A stretch of DNA of 61,337 nt, taken from positions 1 through 61,337 of the IMG/VR virus record IMGVR_UViG_3300021438_000016, one strand, 5' to 3'. This document shows positions 28,515-37,425 of this stretch, one piece after another. The notes beneath the pieces are model-generated. The model worked only from the letters and a program-made list of their open reading frames with translations, made no database searches and was not told where the DNA came from. Both the position numbers and the translations under genes were made by a program. Origin of the DNA: a virus. The stretch's first letter is position 1. Each line of letters begins with the position of its first letter.

Positions 28515-28760
28515 TTAGCACCTCCACGCCCGGAGGCTCTTATTGATACGGGAGTCGGGGTCGTTGGCGGTCTTGGCGCTGGTGAGTTTCTTCTTCATAC
28601 CGGTCATCCGGGCACAGAATGAGTCGCGCCGTGAGCCGCCTTCGGGCTGCGGAGGTTTGAGATTCATACCTTGCGCTTTTGCAGACGCTCTGCCCTTGGC
28701 GTTCAGTCCGCCTTCGGGGTTTTTGCCTTCTTTACGCTGCCATGCCGGGGACTTAGCCAT
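28515..28760 (-). CDS. DUF6321-type small basic protein (81 aa)
   Basis: The sequence AKSPAWQRKEGKNPEGGLN, then PPQPEGGSRRDSFCARM and DPDSRINKSLRAW, matches the DUF6321 family found in many aquatic phages. Its function is not established. It is short, basic and overlaps the upstream gene by 8 bases. Confidence 0.8.
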   Translation of the reverse strand: MAKSPAWQRKEGKNPEGGLNAKGRASAKAQGMNLKPPQPEGGSRRDSFCARMTGMKKKLTSAKTANDPDSRINKSLRAWRC

Positions 28761-29178
28761 TTTGTTTCGGCCATGTAATGTTAAACGGGTCTGGCTGGGT
28801 GGTTATATCGCGTAGTTCCTGACGATACGTTGCCCATACAGTTTTGTCAACCGGAGAGTCCGATAGCTGGGTCCAGTCCGTATCTTTGAGCATCTGATTA
28901 CGGGCGCTGCGGATCGCAGACCATTGGGTATCAACTCGTGCCTGAAGTTCTTCAGCGGTCAGCGGTTCTACATCAACCAGACAGCACATCCCGTCATACA
29001 GATGCGGGGCAGCAGAAACTAACTTCTCGGTCGCATGGTCGTAGGGTTTCCACACCGAGATGACGTAGTAGCCCTGATCCGCAATCCAGTCCAGCGACGG
29101 CCCACGGTCACCGAACGAGGTGTTAGGAAACCACTCTGTGTGGTCTTTGATGATGAGTTCTGAGTTAGCAAGCTGCAC
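28753..29178 (-). CDS. Tail fibre assembly chaperone-like protein, Phage_tail_APC type (141 aa)
   Basis: The C-terminal half has the family signature RNQMLKDTDWTQLSDSPVD then WATYRQELRDI, which defines small phage tail assembly chaperones placed after fibre genes. It would assist folding or attachment of the LamG-type fibre encoded just upstream in transcription. The start is GTG with a GAGGT ribosome site. Confidence 0.8.
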   Translation of the reverse strand: MQLANSELIIKDHTEWFPNTSFGDRGPSLDWIADQGYYVISVWKPYDHATEKLVSAAPHLYDGMCCLVDVEPLTAEELQARVDTQWSAIRSARNQMLKDTDWTQLSDSPVDKTVWATYRQELRDITTQPDPFNITWPKQNG

Positions 29179-29180
29179 GA

Positions 29181-31190
29181 TTACCTCGTCGGGAATGCTG
29201 CTGTTGGCGGTGTGAAGTTAGCGGTGTACCGAGCGTAACCTTTGGTGACCCTGAAGTCTTGCAAGTAGCCGGTGAAAAACGAACTTGGCGTGGTCAACCC
29301 CGTATATCTTCCTGCCCCAATCAAAGGAGTCGTGTCCGTCAGGTTACCCATACCAGCCGACGTGCCAACAGAAGTGCCGTTGATGTATAACGTGGTAGTG
29401 CCTGAAGCTCTAACAACAGCCACATGGGTCCACTGGTTCAGATACGTTGTGCCTGAACTTGCGATGAGAACCGCCGCGCCAGTGTAAATACGAATGACGC
29501 TGGAGCTAAAAGCAGTCAGGGTAAACCCAGCAGTTCCGCTTCCGGCTGCTCGGCCTTCGTATATCGCCGAATCACTTGCTGCCGTAGCGTATATCCAGCA
29601 CTCCAGCGTGAAGTCCCCAGTGCCAAACGCAAACGCAGGGTTACTCGGAGGATTCAAATAGTCCGTAGTCCCGTTGAACTTCATGCTGGTGACGCCCCAC
29701 TTTGGACTAATAGTGGTGCTGGCCTGTGCGCTTCCTACCGTGATCTGATTGTTCTGCGCCGCAGCGTCGTAGATTCCCGCGTTGGTGAAGTTGGTCAGTA
29801 GGCTGGTGTTGGTAATAGCCGTGACTGGTGCGGTCGGCGGCGTAAAGTTGGCAGAATAAACAGCCGTTCCTTTGACAATACGAAGGTTGGAAATATAACC
29901 TTGCAACAAACTGTTTGCGCTTCCATTTGACGCCCCGCCGACGCTAAAAGAAGTTGAAGCGTTGGTTATAGAAGTTGCATAGGTTCCAGAGTTCCCAGCA
30001 TCTACGCCATTGATAAAAGCTTTTACTACCCCACTTGCTCTTACAAATGCAACATGAGTCCAAGCGTTTAGCGGAACGGTTGATGTAGAAACGTAAGCGC
30101 CAGTGATAGACGAAGTGATTTGAAAATACAACAACCCCCCTGCTGTTAAACAAAACAGCCAATCTGCGCTAACCCCATAAATTTGGCATCCAGCAATTTG
30201 AGAACCAAAGTTTCCAGAGCCTATTCTTGATGTTGTGTAAAGCCAAGCCTCAACAGTGAAATCACCTGTGCCAAATGCAAATGCAGTGTTTGCTGGCGCA
30301 GTCAGATAATCGCTTGAACCATTGAAATACCCACTCCCCCCATACGCCGCAGTGGTGTACGAAGCTGGCGGGGAGAACGGCTGGAATGCTTGGACCTTGG
30401 GAGTGCCGGCAGCCGTAATGGCAAAGTTGTTGGTGCTGTTGTCTTTGAACCTGTTGCTTTGGCAGGTAAGAAGAGAAGTGTTGGTGATTGCCGTGAGCGG
30501 AGTCGTGGGTGGCGTGAATGCGCTCGTGTAGACCGCTGTACCTTTGACGATGCGAAGGTTGGAAATATAGCCCGGAAAATAATTAACAGTATTCCAACCG
30601 ACTCCAATTTTTAAAGTTCCGGGTTCAACGTAAGTGTTTGCGTCTGCGGCAGATGCTACTTGCACCCCGTTCAAATACAAATATGAGGTCGCCCCGTTTC
30701 TTACAAACGCAACGTGATTCCATGCATTTGTTGTTACAACAGCGCTTGACGTAAGCAAATAAGCGCCGTTTCTATAAACTCGGACGTTATATCCGCTACT
30801 TGTCTCAAAAAGAATTGCAAAACCAGCATCTGAGCCAGCGTTTCTAGAGTCAACGGCAATATATGCGCCAGAGCTATTTAAAACAAAAGCCCAAAATTCA
30901 ACGGTAAAATCACCAGCACCCAATGCCAACGCCGCGTTGTTTGGAGCGGTCAAATAATCCGAACTACCATTGAAGTAATTACTCCAATACCCATCAGGCC
31001 AGTACGGAGTCACAGAACCCTGCGTTGGGGTTCCGTTGCGAGTGATGGTGAAGTTGTTGGTGCTGGAATCTAAGAACGTGTTGTTCTGCTGACCGTTTGT
31101 GGTCGTGGTCTCCAGCAGCAACGGAACGTACTTAAAATACGGGTCTGTGGCAGCAACCGTAGACTGCCCGGATTTAGACGCAGCAAACAT
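29181..31190 (-). CDS. Tail fibre / adhesin with three LamG-like lectin domains (669 aa)
   Basis: Three tandem domains share YFNGSSDYLTAP, [GT]AGDFTVE.W, W.HVAFVR and GYISNLRIVKGTAVY, the pattern of concanavalin A-like / LamG jelly-roll domains. Each is about 200 residues, and neighbours are linked by PFTPPT-like segments. They are likely sugar-binding. The gene is followed by a tail assembly chaperone. The N-terminal 60 residues should anchor it to the virion. Confidence 0.8.
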   Translation of the reverse strand: MFAASKSGQSTVAATDPYFKYVPLLLETTTTNGQQNNTFLDSSTNNFTITRNGTPTQGSVTPYWPDGYWSNYFNGSSDYLTAPNNAALALGAGDFTVEFWAFVLNSSGAYIAVDSRNAGSDAGFAILFETSSGYNVRVYRNGAYLLTSSAVVTTNAWNHVAFVRNGATSYLYLNGVQVASAADANTYVEPGTLKIGVGWNTVNYFPGYISNLRIVKGTAVYTSAFTPPTTPLTAITNTSLLTCQSNRFKDNSTNNFAITAAGTPKVQAFQPFSPPASYTTAAYGGSGYFNGSSDYLTAPANTAFAFGTGDFTVEAWLYTTSRIGSGNFGSQIAGCQIYGVSADWLFCLTAGGLLYFQITSSITGAYVSTSTVPLNAWTHVAFVRASGVVKAFINGVDAGNSGTYATSITNASTSFSVGGASNGSANSLLQGYISNLRIVKGTAVYSANFTPPTAPVTAITNTSLLTNFTNAGIYDAAAQNNQITVGSAQASTTISPKWGVTSMKFNGTTDYLNPPSNPAFAFGTGDFTLECWIYATAASDSAIYEGRAAGSGTAGFTLTAFSSSVIRIYTGAAVLIASSGTTYLNQWTHVAVVRASGTTTLYINGTSVGTSAGMGNLTDTTPLIGAGRYTGLTTPSSFFTGYLQDFRVTKGYARYTANFTPPTAAFPTR

Positions 31191-32176
31191 TAGTAGTTCT
31201 GCCCAATTGTTGCGCCAAACCAGCTTGTGCCATCTGAAAAGAAGGAGAAGATGTCACGCTTACCAGAACCCGTACTAATAGTTGGCGCAGTGCCAGAAGG
31301 CCACACAACCGTTGTCCAAGTCACTGTTCTCGGCGTTGAATCCTGCGTCAGAATCAAGATAAAGCTCTTGCCAGCAACCGCTGTTGGCGTTGTAATCGTA
31401 GCGTTACCACCAGAGATTGTGAACCGTTGGAACGTGCCGTTTGCCAAGTTAATCGTTACTGACGTACCGGCAGTGTTGACGTATGGAGTTTCAACGTAGT
31501 TCGTGACCGTGGGGTTGGTCAACGTCATCGTGCCTGATGCCGCCGCTATCGTTCCCGTTGCACTGACCGTGATTGTGCTGTTCTGAAGCGTCGAGCCGCC
31601 AGTACCGTTAAACAGAGCAATTGCCGTATCGGTAGACGATACCGGGCCAGACATTGACCCTGCTTGAGCCAGCAAAGACCAGTTGCCGGGGAGTGACGGA
31701 GGAGCAGTCGTGCTAGATGTGGCAACCGTACAGATGTAGCTTGAACCGCTGTAGTAGACGTTATCGTTTACCGCGTAGCTTGTACCACTTACCCAAGTAC
31801 CGCGCCATGTGAACGATGTGCCGTTGGTCCCGTTCGTGCCATTAGTGCCGTTTGTACCATTGGTCCCGGCAACAGCAACGTAACTCCAATAAGTGGTAGC
31901 CGTGGAGGGGTTCTGGTTCGTTCCGTTCTGAATGGAGATGTAGCTCGACCCGTTGTAGTAAACCATGTCGTTTACTACATAGGCGGTGACGCTCGACCAA
32001 GTGCCTTTATAGGCAAAGCCAGCCGAATACCCCAGCGTGTTCCACGCGGTTGAACCTGTGCCAATCTTGAATCTGTTGGTATCTGTTTCAACACCCATCT
32101 CGCCAACAGCAAGCGTTGGGTTAGCCGCAGTCCATGCCGAGGCAGTGCCGTTTCTAAGTTGAATCTGCGTTGCCAT
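31190..32176 (-). CDS. Tail fibre with Mtd-like N-terminus and GTN collagen-like repeat (328 aa)
   Basis: Residues 1-50 (IQLRNGTASAWTAANPTLAV, then DTNRFKIGTGSTAWN) match the N-terminal module of the major tropism determinant family. Two CBM5/12-like units (GTWSSVTAYVVNDMVYYNG and GTWVSGTSYAVNDNVYYSG) flank five GTN repeats. A beta-rich C-terminus follows. No template repeat or reverse transcriptase is nearby, so it is not evidently a diversified target. TAATG couples it to the LamG gene. Confidence 0.75.
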   Translation of the reverse strand: MATQIQLRNGTASAWTAANPTLAVGEMGVETDTNRFKIGTGSTAWNTLGYSAGFAYKGTWSSVTAYVVNDMVYYNGSSYISIQNGTNQNPSTATTYWSYVAVAGTNGTNGTNGTNGTNGTSFTWRGTWVSGTSYAVNDNVYYSGSSYICTVATSSTTAPPSLPGNWSLLAQAGSMSGPVSSTDTAIALFNGTGGSTLQNSTITVSATGTIAAASGTMTLTNPTVTNYVETPYVNTAGTSVTINLANGTFQRFTISGGNATITTPTAVAGKSFILILTQDSTPRTVTWTTVVWPSGTAPTISTGSGKRDIFSFFSDGTSWFGATIGQNY

Positions 32177-33346
32177 TTACGGCGTACCTCCGTTAATCGC
32201 GGTGATGCCGCCGTAGTTACTTGTTGGCGTTCCACCGTCAAGGTTTGGACTGCCGCCACCGCCGCCAGCAGGGGTGGCCCAAGTACCGTCGCCTCTCCAA
32301 AATGTCGTGCTTGATGCGCCAGTGCCGCTGCCCAGATTAGTTACCGGCAAATTGCCGGTGACTTGAGTAGCAAGGCTGACGTTAGAAAGCGTACCACCAA
32401 GCGTTAAACTGCCGGAGCTTGTGACCGATCCAGTTAGCGTAATCCCGTTGACCGTGCCTGTTCCGTCAACCTGAGTGACTGTTCCAGACCCGCCACCAGT
32501 AGCGTAGTTTGGAATATTAAGCGTATTGCCAATAAAGGTGGCAGCACCGCTTGTACCCGTCGTTGTTAACGTGATCGGGGCTTGGTAATTTAACGAAGGA
32601 ATATCCGCAGCAACTAATGCACGGAAAGTAGGAGCACCTGCGGTTCCGTTGGGTGCAGCCAGAATATAGTTAGCTGTTTTGCTTGCGTATGGGTTTAGCG
32701 TGTCGCCATAAGCTGCGTTAAGGCTGATAGTGGGGGCCGTCCCACCACTAGAGGCCACGGGCGCAGTTGCATTAACGCTCGTAACAGACCCACCACCGCC
32801 TGTAGAAGCCAGCGTTCCGCCAACAAAGGTAAGCCCAGAACCAACCGTTACGTTGGAGAATCCGCCTGCCCCGTCACCATAAAGAATTGACGTTCCAGAT
32901 GTTGCAGGTGCGTAGTCTGTCCCGCTTGTTGCCGTACTGATTGCGGTGCCGTTGCCCTTCAGTATCCCCGTTATCGTCGTGGAAAGCGTGATCGCCGGGG
33001 TTGTGGTGGCATTTGCCACCGTGCCAGCCAAACCATTTGCAGATACTACAGAGACAGTCGTAACTGTCCCAGAACCACCACCGCCACCACCAGAGGAATT
33101 GATGGTTTGGTTAGGCCAAGTTCCAGTAATTGTGACGTTCGTACCGGCTACTAACCCCGGTGTCGCCGTTCCGGTCCCGCCGTTTGCGGGGCCGAGTATT
33201 CCGCCTAATGTAATAACGCCAGCGGTCGTGACGGGACCACCGGATGTGGTAAGCCCGGTAGTACCGCCAACTACATCAACTGACGTTACCGTGCCCGAAC
33301 CACCACCCCCACCAGAGAAAGGCTCTGTGAGCAGGACGACTGACAT
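32177..33346 (-). CDS. Glycine/threonine-rich tail fibre protein (389 aa)
   Basis: Low-complexity Gly/Thr/Ser/Val sequence with repeated SGTVTSV and GGG linkers suggests a fibrous beta-helical shaft. The second half contains LAAPNGTAGAPTFRALVAAD, common in phage fibre proteins, and GTGASSTTFWRGDGTWATP near the C-terminus, a frequent fibre tip motif. It joins the next fibre gene without a gap. Receptor-binding or shaft role inferred. Confidence 0.65.
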   Translation of the reverse strand: MSVVLLTEPFSGGGGGSGTVTSVDVVGGTTGLTTSGGPVTTAGVITLGGILGPANGGTGTATPGLVAGTNVTITGTWPNQTINSSGGGGGGSGTVTTVSVVSANGLAGTVANATTTPAITLSTTITGILKGNGTAISTATSGTDYAPATSGTSILYGDGAGGFSNVTVGSGLTFVGGTLASTGGGGSVTSVNATAPVASSGGTAPTISLNAAYGDTLNPYASKTANYILAAPNGTAGAPTFRALVAADIPSLNYQAPITLTTTGTSGAATFIGNTLNIPNYATGGGSGTVTQVDGTGTVNGITLTGSVTSSGSLTLGGTLSNVSLATQVTGNLPVTNLGSGTGASSTTFWRGDGTWATPAGGGGGSPNLDGGTPTSNYGGITAINGGTP

Positions 33347-33891
33347 TACAACCCTTCGATGAAGGCTTTAGTCTTCGCCAGCAGTGCTGCCTTGATGTCG
33401 TTTACTTCTGCTTGCAGGGCTTCAGCCGCCGCTTGCGCCGTTGCCAAACTATCAGATTGAGCTTTAGCCGCAGCAGTTGCTGCTTTGGCCTCGGACTCTG
33501 CCCGTTTGACATCAGCCAGAGACGCTTTTGATTGCGCTAGCACCGCGTCAGATTCATCTTTCTGAGCTTTAGCTTGTGCTACCAAAGTATCTGCTTGGCC
33601 TTGAGCTTCTGCAAGAATAGCCGCAGCATCTGCTTTAGCACCGTTAACAATACTGTCAGCTTGAGTTTTTGCATCTGCTACAGCTTTAGCTGCGGCTGCA
33701 CGATCTTCATCTGCTTGCGCCCGAGTAGCCAGAATCTCAGAGGCGGGGCCAACCAATTCCACATACTTTTTGTTTTCAGCAGTGGCTTCGGTCAGCGCCT
33801 TGAGCTTATCTGCATAAACAGTTGGGTCAGCAAGCAGCGTAGACAGCAAATCAAGCGTTGAGTTAGAACCGTCAATGCTGCTAGCAATCAT
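33346..33891 (-). CDS. Coiled-coil protein in fibre cluster (181 aa)
   Basis: From residue 40 to the end the sequence is an Ala/Lys/Glu-rich heptad-repeat helix. The first 35 residues look globular. Possible fibre stalk, fibre-attachment or scaffold-like chaperone. It overlaps neighbours on both sides by a few bases. No family recognised. Confidence 0.6.
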   Translation of the reverse strand: MIASSIDGSNSTLDLLSTLLADPTVYADKLKALTEATAENKKYVELVGPASEILATRAQADEDRAAAAKAVADAKTQADSIVNGAKADAAAILAEAQGQADTLVAQAKAQKDESDAVLAQSKASLADVKRAESEAKAATAAAKAQSDSLATAQAAAEALQAEVNDIKAALLAKTKAFIEGL

Positions 33892-34244
33892 GCTAATCCG
33901 CCTCCACCACCTTGGATGATGGTCAAAGTAGCAGTGCCGGTAGACGCAGGGGATGCCGGAGAAATAATCCGAATGCCCCGCACTGGGTACGAAATATTGG
34001 AGTCTTTCGTAATCGTTTGCGTACCTAGCGTTGGGTGGCTAGTCCAGTTTGCACTGCCCGCATTCGGGTCATATCCAGCCGCAAACACGTTATCAAACGT
34101 GTACTGCACCGTGTAGGTGATGGTCCCAGTGACCACTACGTTCAAACCGATATTAGCCGGGGAAACATAGTGATCAACTGGGCATACGGGGGAGTAGGTC
34201 TGAGTACCATTCCCCCCAGTGATTGTATAAACAATCGGGCGCAT
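33888..34244 (-). CDS. Small beta-rich structural protein (118 aa)
   Basis: A beta-rich protein (VVVTGTITYTVQYTFDNVF) with a glycine-rich C-terminus (IIQGGGGGLA). It resembles small head or tail surface proteins of aquatic podophages. The role is unknown; virion location is inferred from neighbours. Confidence 0.5.
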   Translation of the reverse strand: MRPIVYTITGGNGTQTYSPVCPVDHYVSPANIGLNVVVTGTITYTVQYTFDNVFAAGYDPNAGSANWTSHPTLGTQTITKDSNISYPVRGIRIISPASPASTGTATLTIIQGGGGGLA

Positions 34245-34257
34245 GTCAGCCCCTTAA

Positions 34258-34740
34258 TTAGTTCTGCTGCGAGGTCGGATACATCGAGCCATCAGAGCCA
34301 CGGACAACGTACGCGATGGTCAAAATACCTGCGCCAGTCGAACCAGTCACGTTAGCTTGTGTAAATGACACAACCGCATCAGTCGTTCCCACGTTAGCAA
34401 CCAAAGCTGGGTTAGACGTTCCCAGAGGGATGTCCGTTGATCCAGTGTTACCAAACGCGCTAACCGAAGTTGCAGCAGAAACCGCATTGCCGTTCACTTG
34501 AACAACAATCGTAGGCGTGGTAGTCGCATAAGCGGTCGTAACCAAGTACGTTACGCGCTGGATCAATGCGCCAGCAGGGAGCACAAATGCCGTCGTTGCA
34601 GCGGTGATGTCAGTAGCGGCAACAGTTTTGGTCTGAACACAAGGCGTTGCGCCCATGTTCTGAATCGTGCCAGCGGTCGTACCGGTGGTGTACTTGTTGG
34701 TGCCAAGTAGCCACGGGCCAAGGTGGGAAGCGAAACCCAT
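34258..34740 (-). CDS. Putative head decoration or surface protein (160 aa)
   Basis: The N-terminus MGFASHLGPWLLGTNKYTTG is one I recall from small virion proteins near capsid genes. The remainder is Ala/Thr/Val-rich beta structure with AFVLPAGALIQRV. It is the first gene after the inserted HNH gene and has a GAGGAC ribosome site. A capsid decoration role is possible but not shown. Confidence 0.5.
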   Translation of the reverse strand: MGFASHLGPWLLGTNKYTTGTTAGTIQNMGATPCVQTKTVAATDITAATTAFVLPAGALIQRVTYLVTTAYATTTPTIVVQVNGNAVSAATSVSAFGNTGSTDIPLGTSNPALVANVGTTDAVVSFTQANVTGSTGAGILTIAYVVRGSDGSMYPTSQQN

Positions 34741-34824
34741 TATATGTCCTCAAATCAAAACTTGCTGTCTCTTGAGGGAAGTCTGCCTAGTCAGTCAGCA
34801 AGTCGGGTGGTCTAGGTATGAGTG

Positions 34825-34853
34825 TTTATATCACGCTATTTTGTGGAACGCAA
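34825..34853 (-). promoter_or_regulatory. Possible promoter downstream of HNH gene
   Basis: On the minus strand TTGCGT and TATAAA are spaced 17 bases, with TGA just before the -10 (extended -10 type). The -35 is poor (3 of 6). It would restart transcription of the fibre block after the HNH insertion. Confidence 0.45.
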
Positions 34854-35451
34854 GTGCTTCGGAGTCATCCGGCAGGGTGTTTGACTTTCGCAGGTTTTCC
34901 GCCTGCGTGATGACCCGTAAATTCCAAGGCACATGCAGCCCGCACACCTCATCTGAGCGCAAAGGCCAGATGTGGTCCACTACGTACTGCTCCCCCGTGG
35001 TCTTCGTCATCGTGATCGCAATCTGATACATGTGTCGTATTTGGGCCTTTTGTTTTTGCGTCAACCATGGCGGAGTAGCGTGCCGGTGTTTGCGGCGTCT
35101 AGCTTTAGTATCCGCTCGAACCCATAACGTATTTTGAGCTTTCCACGTAGCTTGGTACTGCTTTTTAAGATGGGGTGGAGTTGCTTTTGCTCGTTCGACT
35201 ACCGTCTCCCGATTCTGAATGTACCACTCATGTTTGGCGTCTTTGACTGATTCTTTCCGGTTGTACTCTTTGAAGTATTCCGCTCTAGTTACGGCGGACT
35301 TCTGCCACTCAATTTTCAGGCACTCGACGCAAGGCCCCTTGGTCTTACGTGGAGCGACGTGCCCGTGCTTGCACGGTTCCCCCGTGAAGTAGTAGGCGGC
35401 TCCGGTTTCTTGGGCTTCTTTGCGGGTTTTGGGTAGGTTGGTGGTGTCCAT
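34831..35451 (-). CDS. HNH homing-type endonuclease inserted next to capsid gene (206 aa)
   Basis: An N-terminal Cys/His cluster (TGEPCKHGH, then CVEC at 41-44) precedes a long basic helix and a C-terminal HNH core (YVVDHIWPLRSDE with D159/H160, NLRVITQAENLRKSN). The family contains free-standing homing nucleases. It stands between the capsid terminator and the decoration-like gene with its own consensus-like promoter and an excellent GGAGGT ribosome site, which suggests insertion as an independent mobile cassette. Confidence 0.85.
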   Translation of the reverse strand: MDTTNLPKTRKEAQETGAAYYFTGEPCKHGHVAPRKTKGPCVECLKIEWQKSAVTRAEYFKEYNRKESVKDAKHEWYIQNRETVVERAKATPPHLKKQYQATWKAQNTLWVRADTKARRRKHRHATPPWLTQKQKAQIRHMYQIAITMTKTTGEQYVVDHIWPLRSDEVCGLHVPWNLRVITQAENLRKSNTLPDDSEALAFHKIA

Positions 35452-35477
35452 GTGACCTCCGAGATTTAGTAACAGGT

Positions 35478-35506
35478 AATGTACTAAAGAGCCGACAAGA
35501 AGTCAA
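35478..35506 (-). promoter_or_regulatory. Sigma70-type promoter for the HNH gene
   Basis: On the minus strand TTGACT and TACATT (4 of 6) are separated by 17 bases, just after the capsid terminator and about 27 bases before the HNH start codon. Predicted RNA start near 35470. Confidence 0.7.
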
Positions 35507-35536
35507 GAAAAAAGAAAAGGGCCCCTTGCGGGGCCC
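35507..35536 (-). terminator. Terminator after major capsid gene
   Basis: A 7-bp stem GGGCCCC / GGGGCCC with a TTGC loop is followed on the minus strand by TTTTCTTTTTTC. It lies about 35 bases after the capsid stop codon and separates head genes from the HNH and fibre block. Confidence 0.88.
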
Positions 35537-35571
35537 CCAACCTAGCTAAATGCTTGATTTATATAGAGTTT

Positions 35572-36483
35572 TTAGCTCGAACCGGGCGATCCGTACATTC
35601 CGAGCGGGTCGCTCACTCCAAACGAATACCTCTCGCGCGCTTTGTATCTCACGTTGCCAGTATCAAAGTCTCCATCCATGGAAGTTGACAATGGAACGCG
35701 GACAAAGTGCTTCAGGCCGTTAGGAACGTCGGTCGTAAGGAACCATGCGTTCGTGTCGGTCAAGAAGTGGTTAACGGTGTAACCCTCAGGGATCGAACCG
35801 TTGTTCTTGATTGCGTTGATGTCGTTGTCGGTAGTACCAACACGGAGGCTGGTTTCCAACAGACGAGTAGCAACGAACATCAGAGCAGGCGGAATGACCA
35901 GCTTCTTCGGCTTAGCGGCGATCAGCAGACCACGCTCGTCCGTCCACCCAGCGATCTGAATCACTGCGTTTTCAAGAGCGGTTTCGTTAAGATCGACAGC
36001 GGTCGAAGGAGTGTTGCTGTTAACGCCACCAGAGATCAGCGGGTGCTGAGTGCTGAACAGGGGCTTGCCGTCGCCATACGTGAACGCGGAGCTAAAGCCG
36101 TTGTTCAGGATGTTGGCAGCTTTGACCTGCTTGGTGTACGACATTGCGCGAGCCAGAGCTTTGGTGTAACGGCTGGACAAACTGTCATACAGGTTGTCTT
36201 CCATTGCTTCTTCGGTAACCGAGAAGCCCATCGCAACAGTCTCGTGGTTGTAACGAGCGGTCCATGCTTCTTGTGCGTTGTCGTACGAGATTGCCTGACC
36301 TTCGTTCTTAACCGGCGCAGCACCAAAGCCCGAGAGCTTGGTCTCTTCTTCGAAGGAACGCTCGGAAGTCTCCTGCTCGTAGATTTCCTTGTGCTCCTCG
36401 CCGTAGCGGGCGTACTCCAAACCAAACAGCGCGTTAAGCCCCGGAAGGAGTTCCTTGAGTAGTTGGGCGCGTGAAATTGCCAT
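35572..36483 (-). CDS. Major capsid protein, Mu gpT-like / HK97 fold (303 aa)
   Basis: The sequence resembles Mu gpT-like major head proteins: a helical start (AQLLKELLPGLNALFGLEY), EEEAT-type acidic segment, MGFSVTEEAMEDNLYD, AANILNNGF, GKPLFSTQHPL and a long beta-rich half ending in YSFGVSDPLGMYG. Position after scaffold and next to a terminator fits. It forms the shell of the head. No prohead protease gene is seen nearby, so maturation may be cleavage-free. Confidence 0.85.
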   Translation of the reverse strand: MAISRAQLLKELLPGLNALFGLEYARYGEEHKEIYEQETSERSFEEETKLSGFGAAPVKNEGQAISYDNAQEAWTARYNHETVAMGFSVTEEAMEDNLYDSLSSRYTKALARAMSYTKQVKAANILNNGFSSAFTYGDGKPLFSTQHPLISGGVNSNTPSTAVDLNETALENAVIQIAGWTDERGLLIAAKPKKLVIPPALMFVATRLLETSLRVGTTDNDINAIKNNGSIPEGYTVNHFLTDTNAWFLTTDVPNGLKHFVRVPLSTSMDGDFDTGNVRYKARERYSFGVSDPLGMYGSPGSS

Positions 36484-36496
36484 TTTAAGTTACTCC

Positions 36497-37408
36497 TTAG
36501 ACGCTGGTAGCGTTGTAGTAGCCGTGATAGCCAAAGTTCCACTTAACCAGAACTTCAGGGTATCCGACAAATGCAACAGCCGATCCGCTGGCAGCAGTGA
36601 TGCTAGCCGAGACGGTAACTGCCGTCGAACTCGTCACAGCCGTGACATAAGTGTTGTATCCAGCGCCGCCAGCACCAGCCGTGAAGCTAGGGATGATGAC
36701 CTGCATACCGGGGAACACACCAGTGGTCGAAGCAACCGTCAGGGACGTAGACGATGCCGCAGCAGTCAGCGAAGTCGTGACCGTAACAGCCGTCTCATCC
36801 ACCAGACCAACAACGCGGAAAGCCGCAGTGTTGGCGTTGGTTTTCAGCAGGTTACCGGCACCGTTGCCTGCGCCAGCAGTGTTACCGACCACACCACCGG
36901 TGGAGTTACCCGTTGCGGTGCTACCGACGTTAGCGCCGACGTAGTACACGTTGCTACCAACAAAGGTAGGCGACATGTAGCCAATCGTACTAAGAGCTGT
37001 AGCCGTGTTAGTCGCAGCCGCTGGCATAGCCAGCACAGCCGACTTGAACACAGTGTCAGGATCGTCCACAACATAAGCAACAGCATCAGTTGCGTTCGTC
37101 CCAGCAGGCCAATACTGAGCGCGTTGAGCGCCATAAATCGGGCCGCTTGGAGGCGAATACTCACAACCAACAAACACACCAATCGTTGCAGGGACAACGG
37201 TCTGCGCAGCTTGCGAGGTCGTGGAGATTGCCAAAGTGGTAGCAGCTACAGTTCCAGTAGCAGCCAGTTGTACAACATCGCCGTTAAAGAGGCCGGTGCC
37301 GTACGCTTGAAGGATCGGATACATGCGAGTGGAACCCGCAAATACCTGACCACCGATCAGATTGATCGGCTTTAGCCCGTAGGGCGCGTCAATCACAGGG
37401 TAAGCCAT
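36497..37408 (-). CDS. Capsid-associated or decoration protein (303 aa)
   Basis: The N-terminus MAYPVIDAPYGLKPINLIGGQ, Ala/Thr-rich body and C-terminal YPEVLVKWNFGYHGYYN recur in proteins encoded between scaffold and capsid genes in related phages. The start has a GGAGC ribosome site. It probably decorates the head or is a second capsid protein. No catalytic motif is present. Confidence 0.6.
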   Translation of the reverse strand: MAYPVIDAPYGLKPINLIGGQVFAGSTRMYPILQAYGTGLFNGDVVQLAATGTVAATTLAISTTSQAAQTVVPATIGVFVGCEYSPPSGPIYGAQRAQYWPAGTNATDAVAYVVDDPDTVFKSAVLAMPAAATNTATALSTIGYMSPTFVGSNVYYVGANVGSTATGNSTGGVVGNTAGAGNGAGNLLKTNANTAAFRVVGLVDETAVTVTTSLTAAASSTSLTVASTTGVFPGMQVIIPSFTAGAGGAGYNTYVTAVTSSTAVTVSASITAASGSAVAFVGYPEVLVKWNFGYHGYYNATSV

Positions 37409-37425
37409 TTAAAGCTCCAAAAAAA

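Noticed and set aside
30017-30030. ATAAAAGCTTTTAC resembling the early palindrome
   Set aside because: The arms are separated by two bases and lack the outer G; the spacing differs from all early copies, and it lies in a fibre gene. Treated as chance.
31190-32176. Possible diversity-generating retroelement target (Mtd-like N-terminus)
   Set aside because: No reverse transcriptase, template repeat or matching variable repeat was seen in the window; the Mtd-like part is only the virion-docking module.
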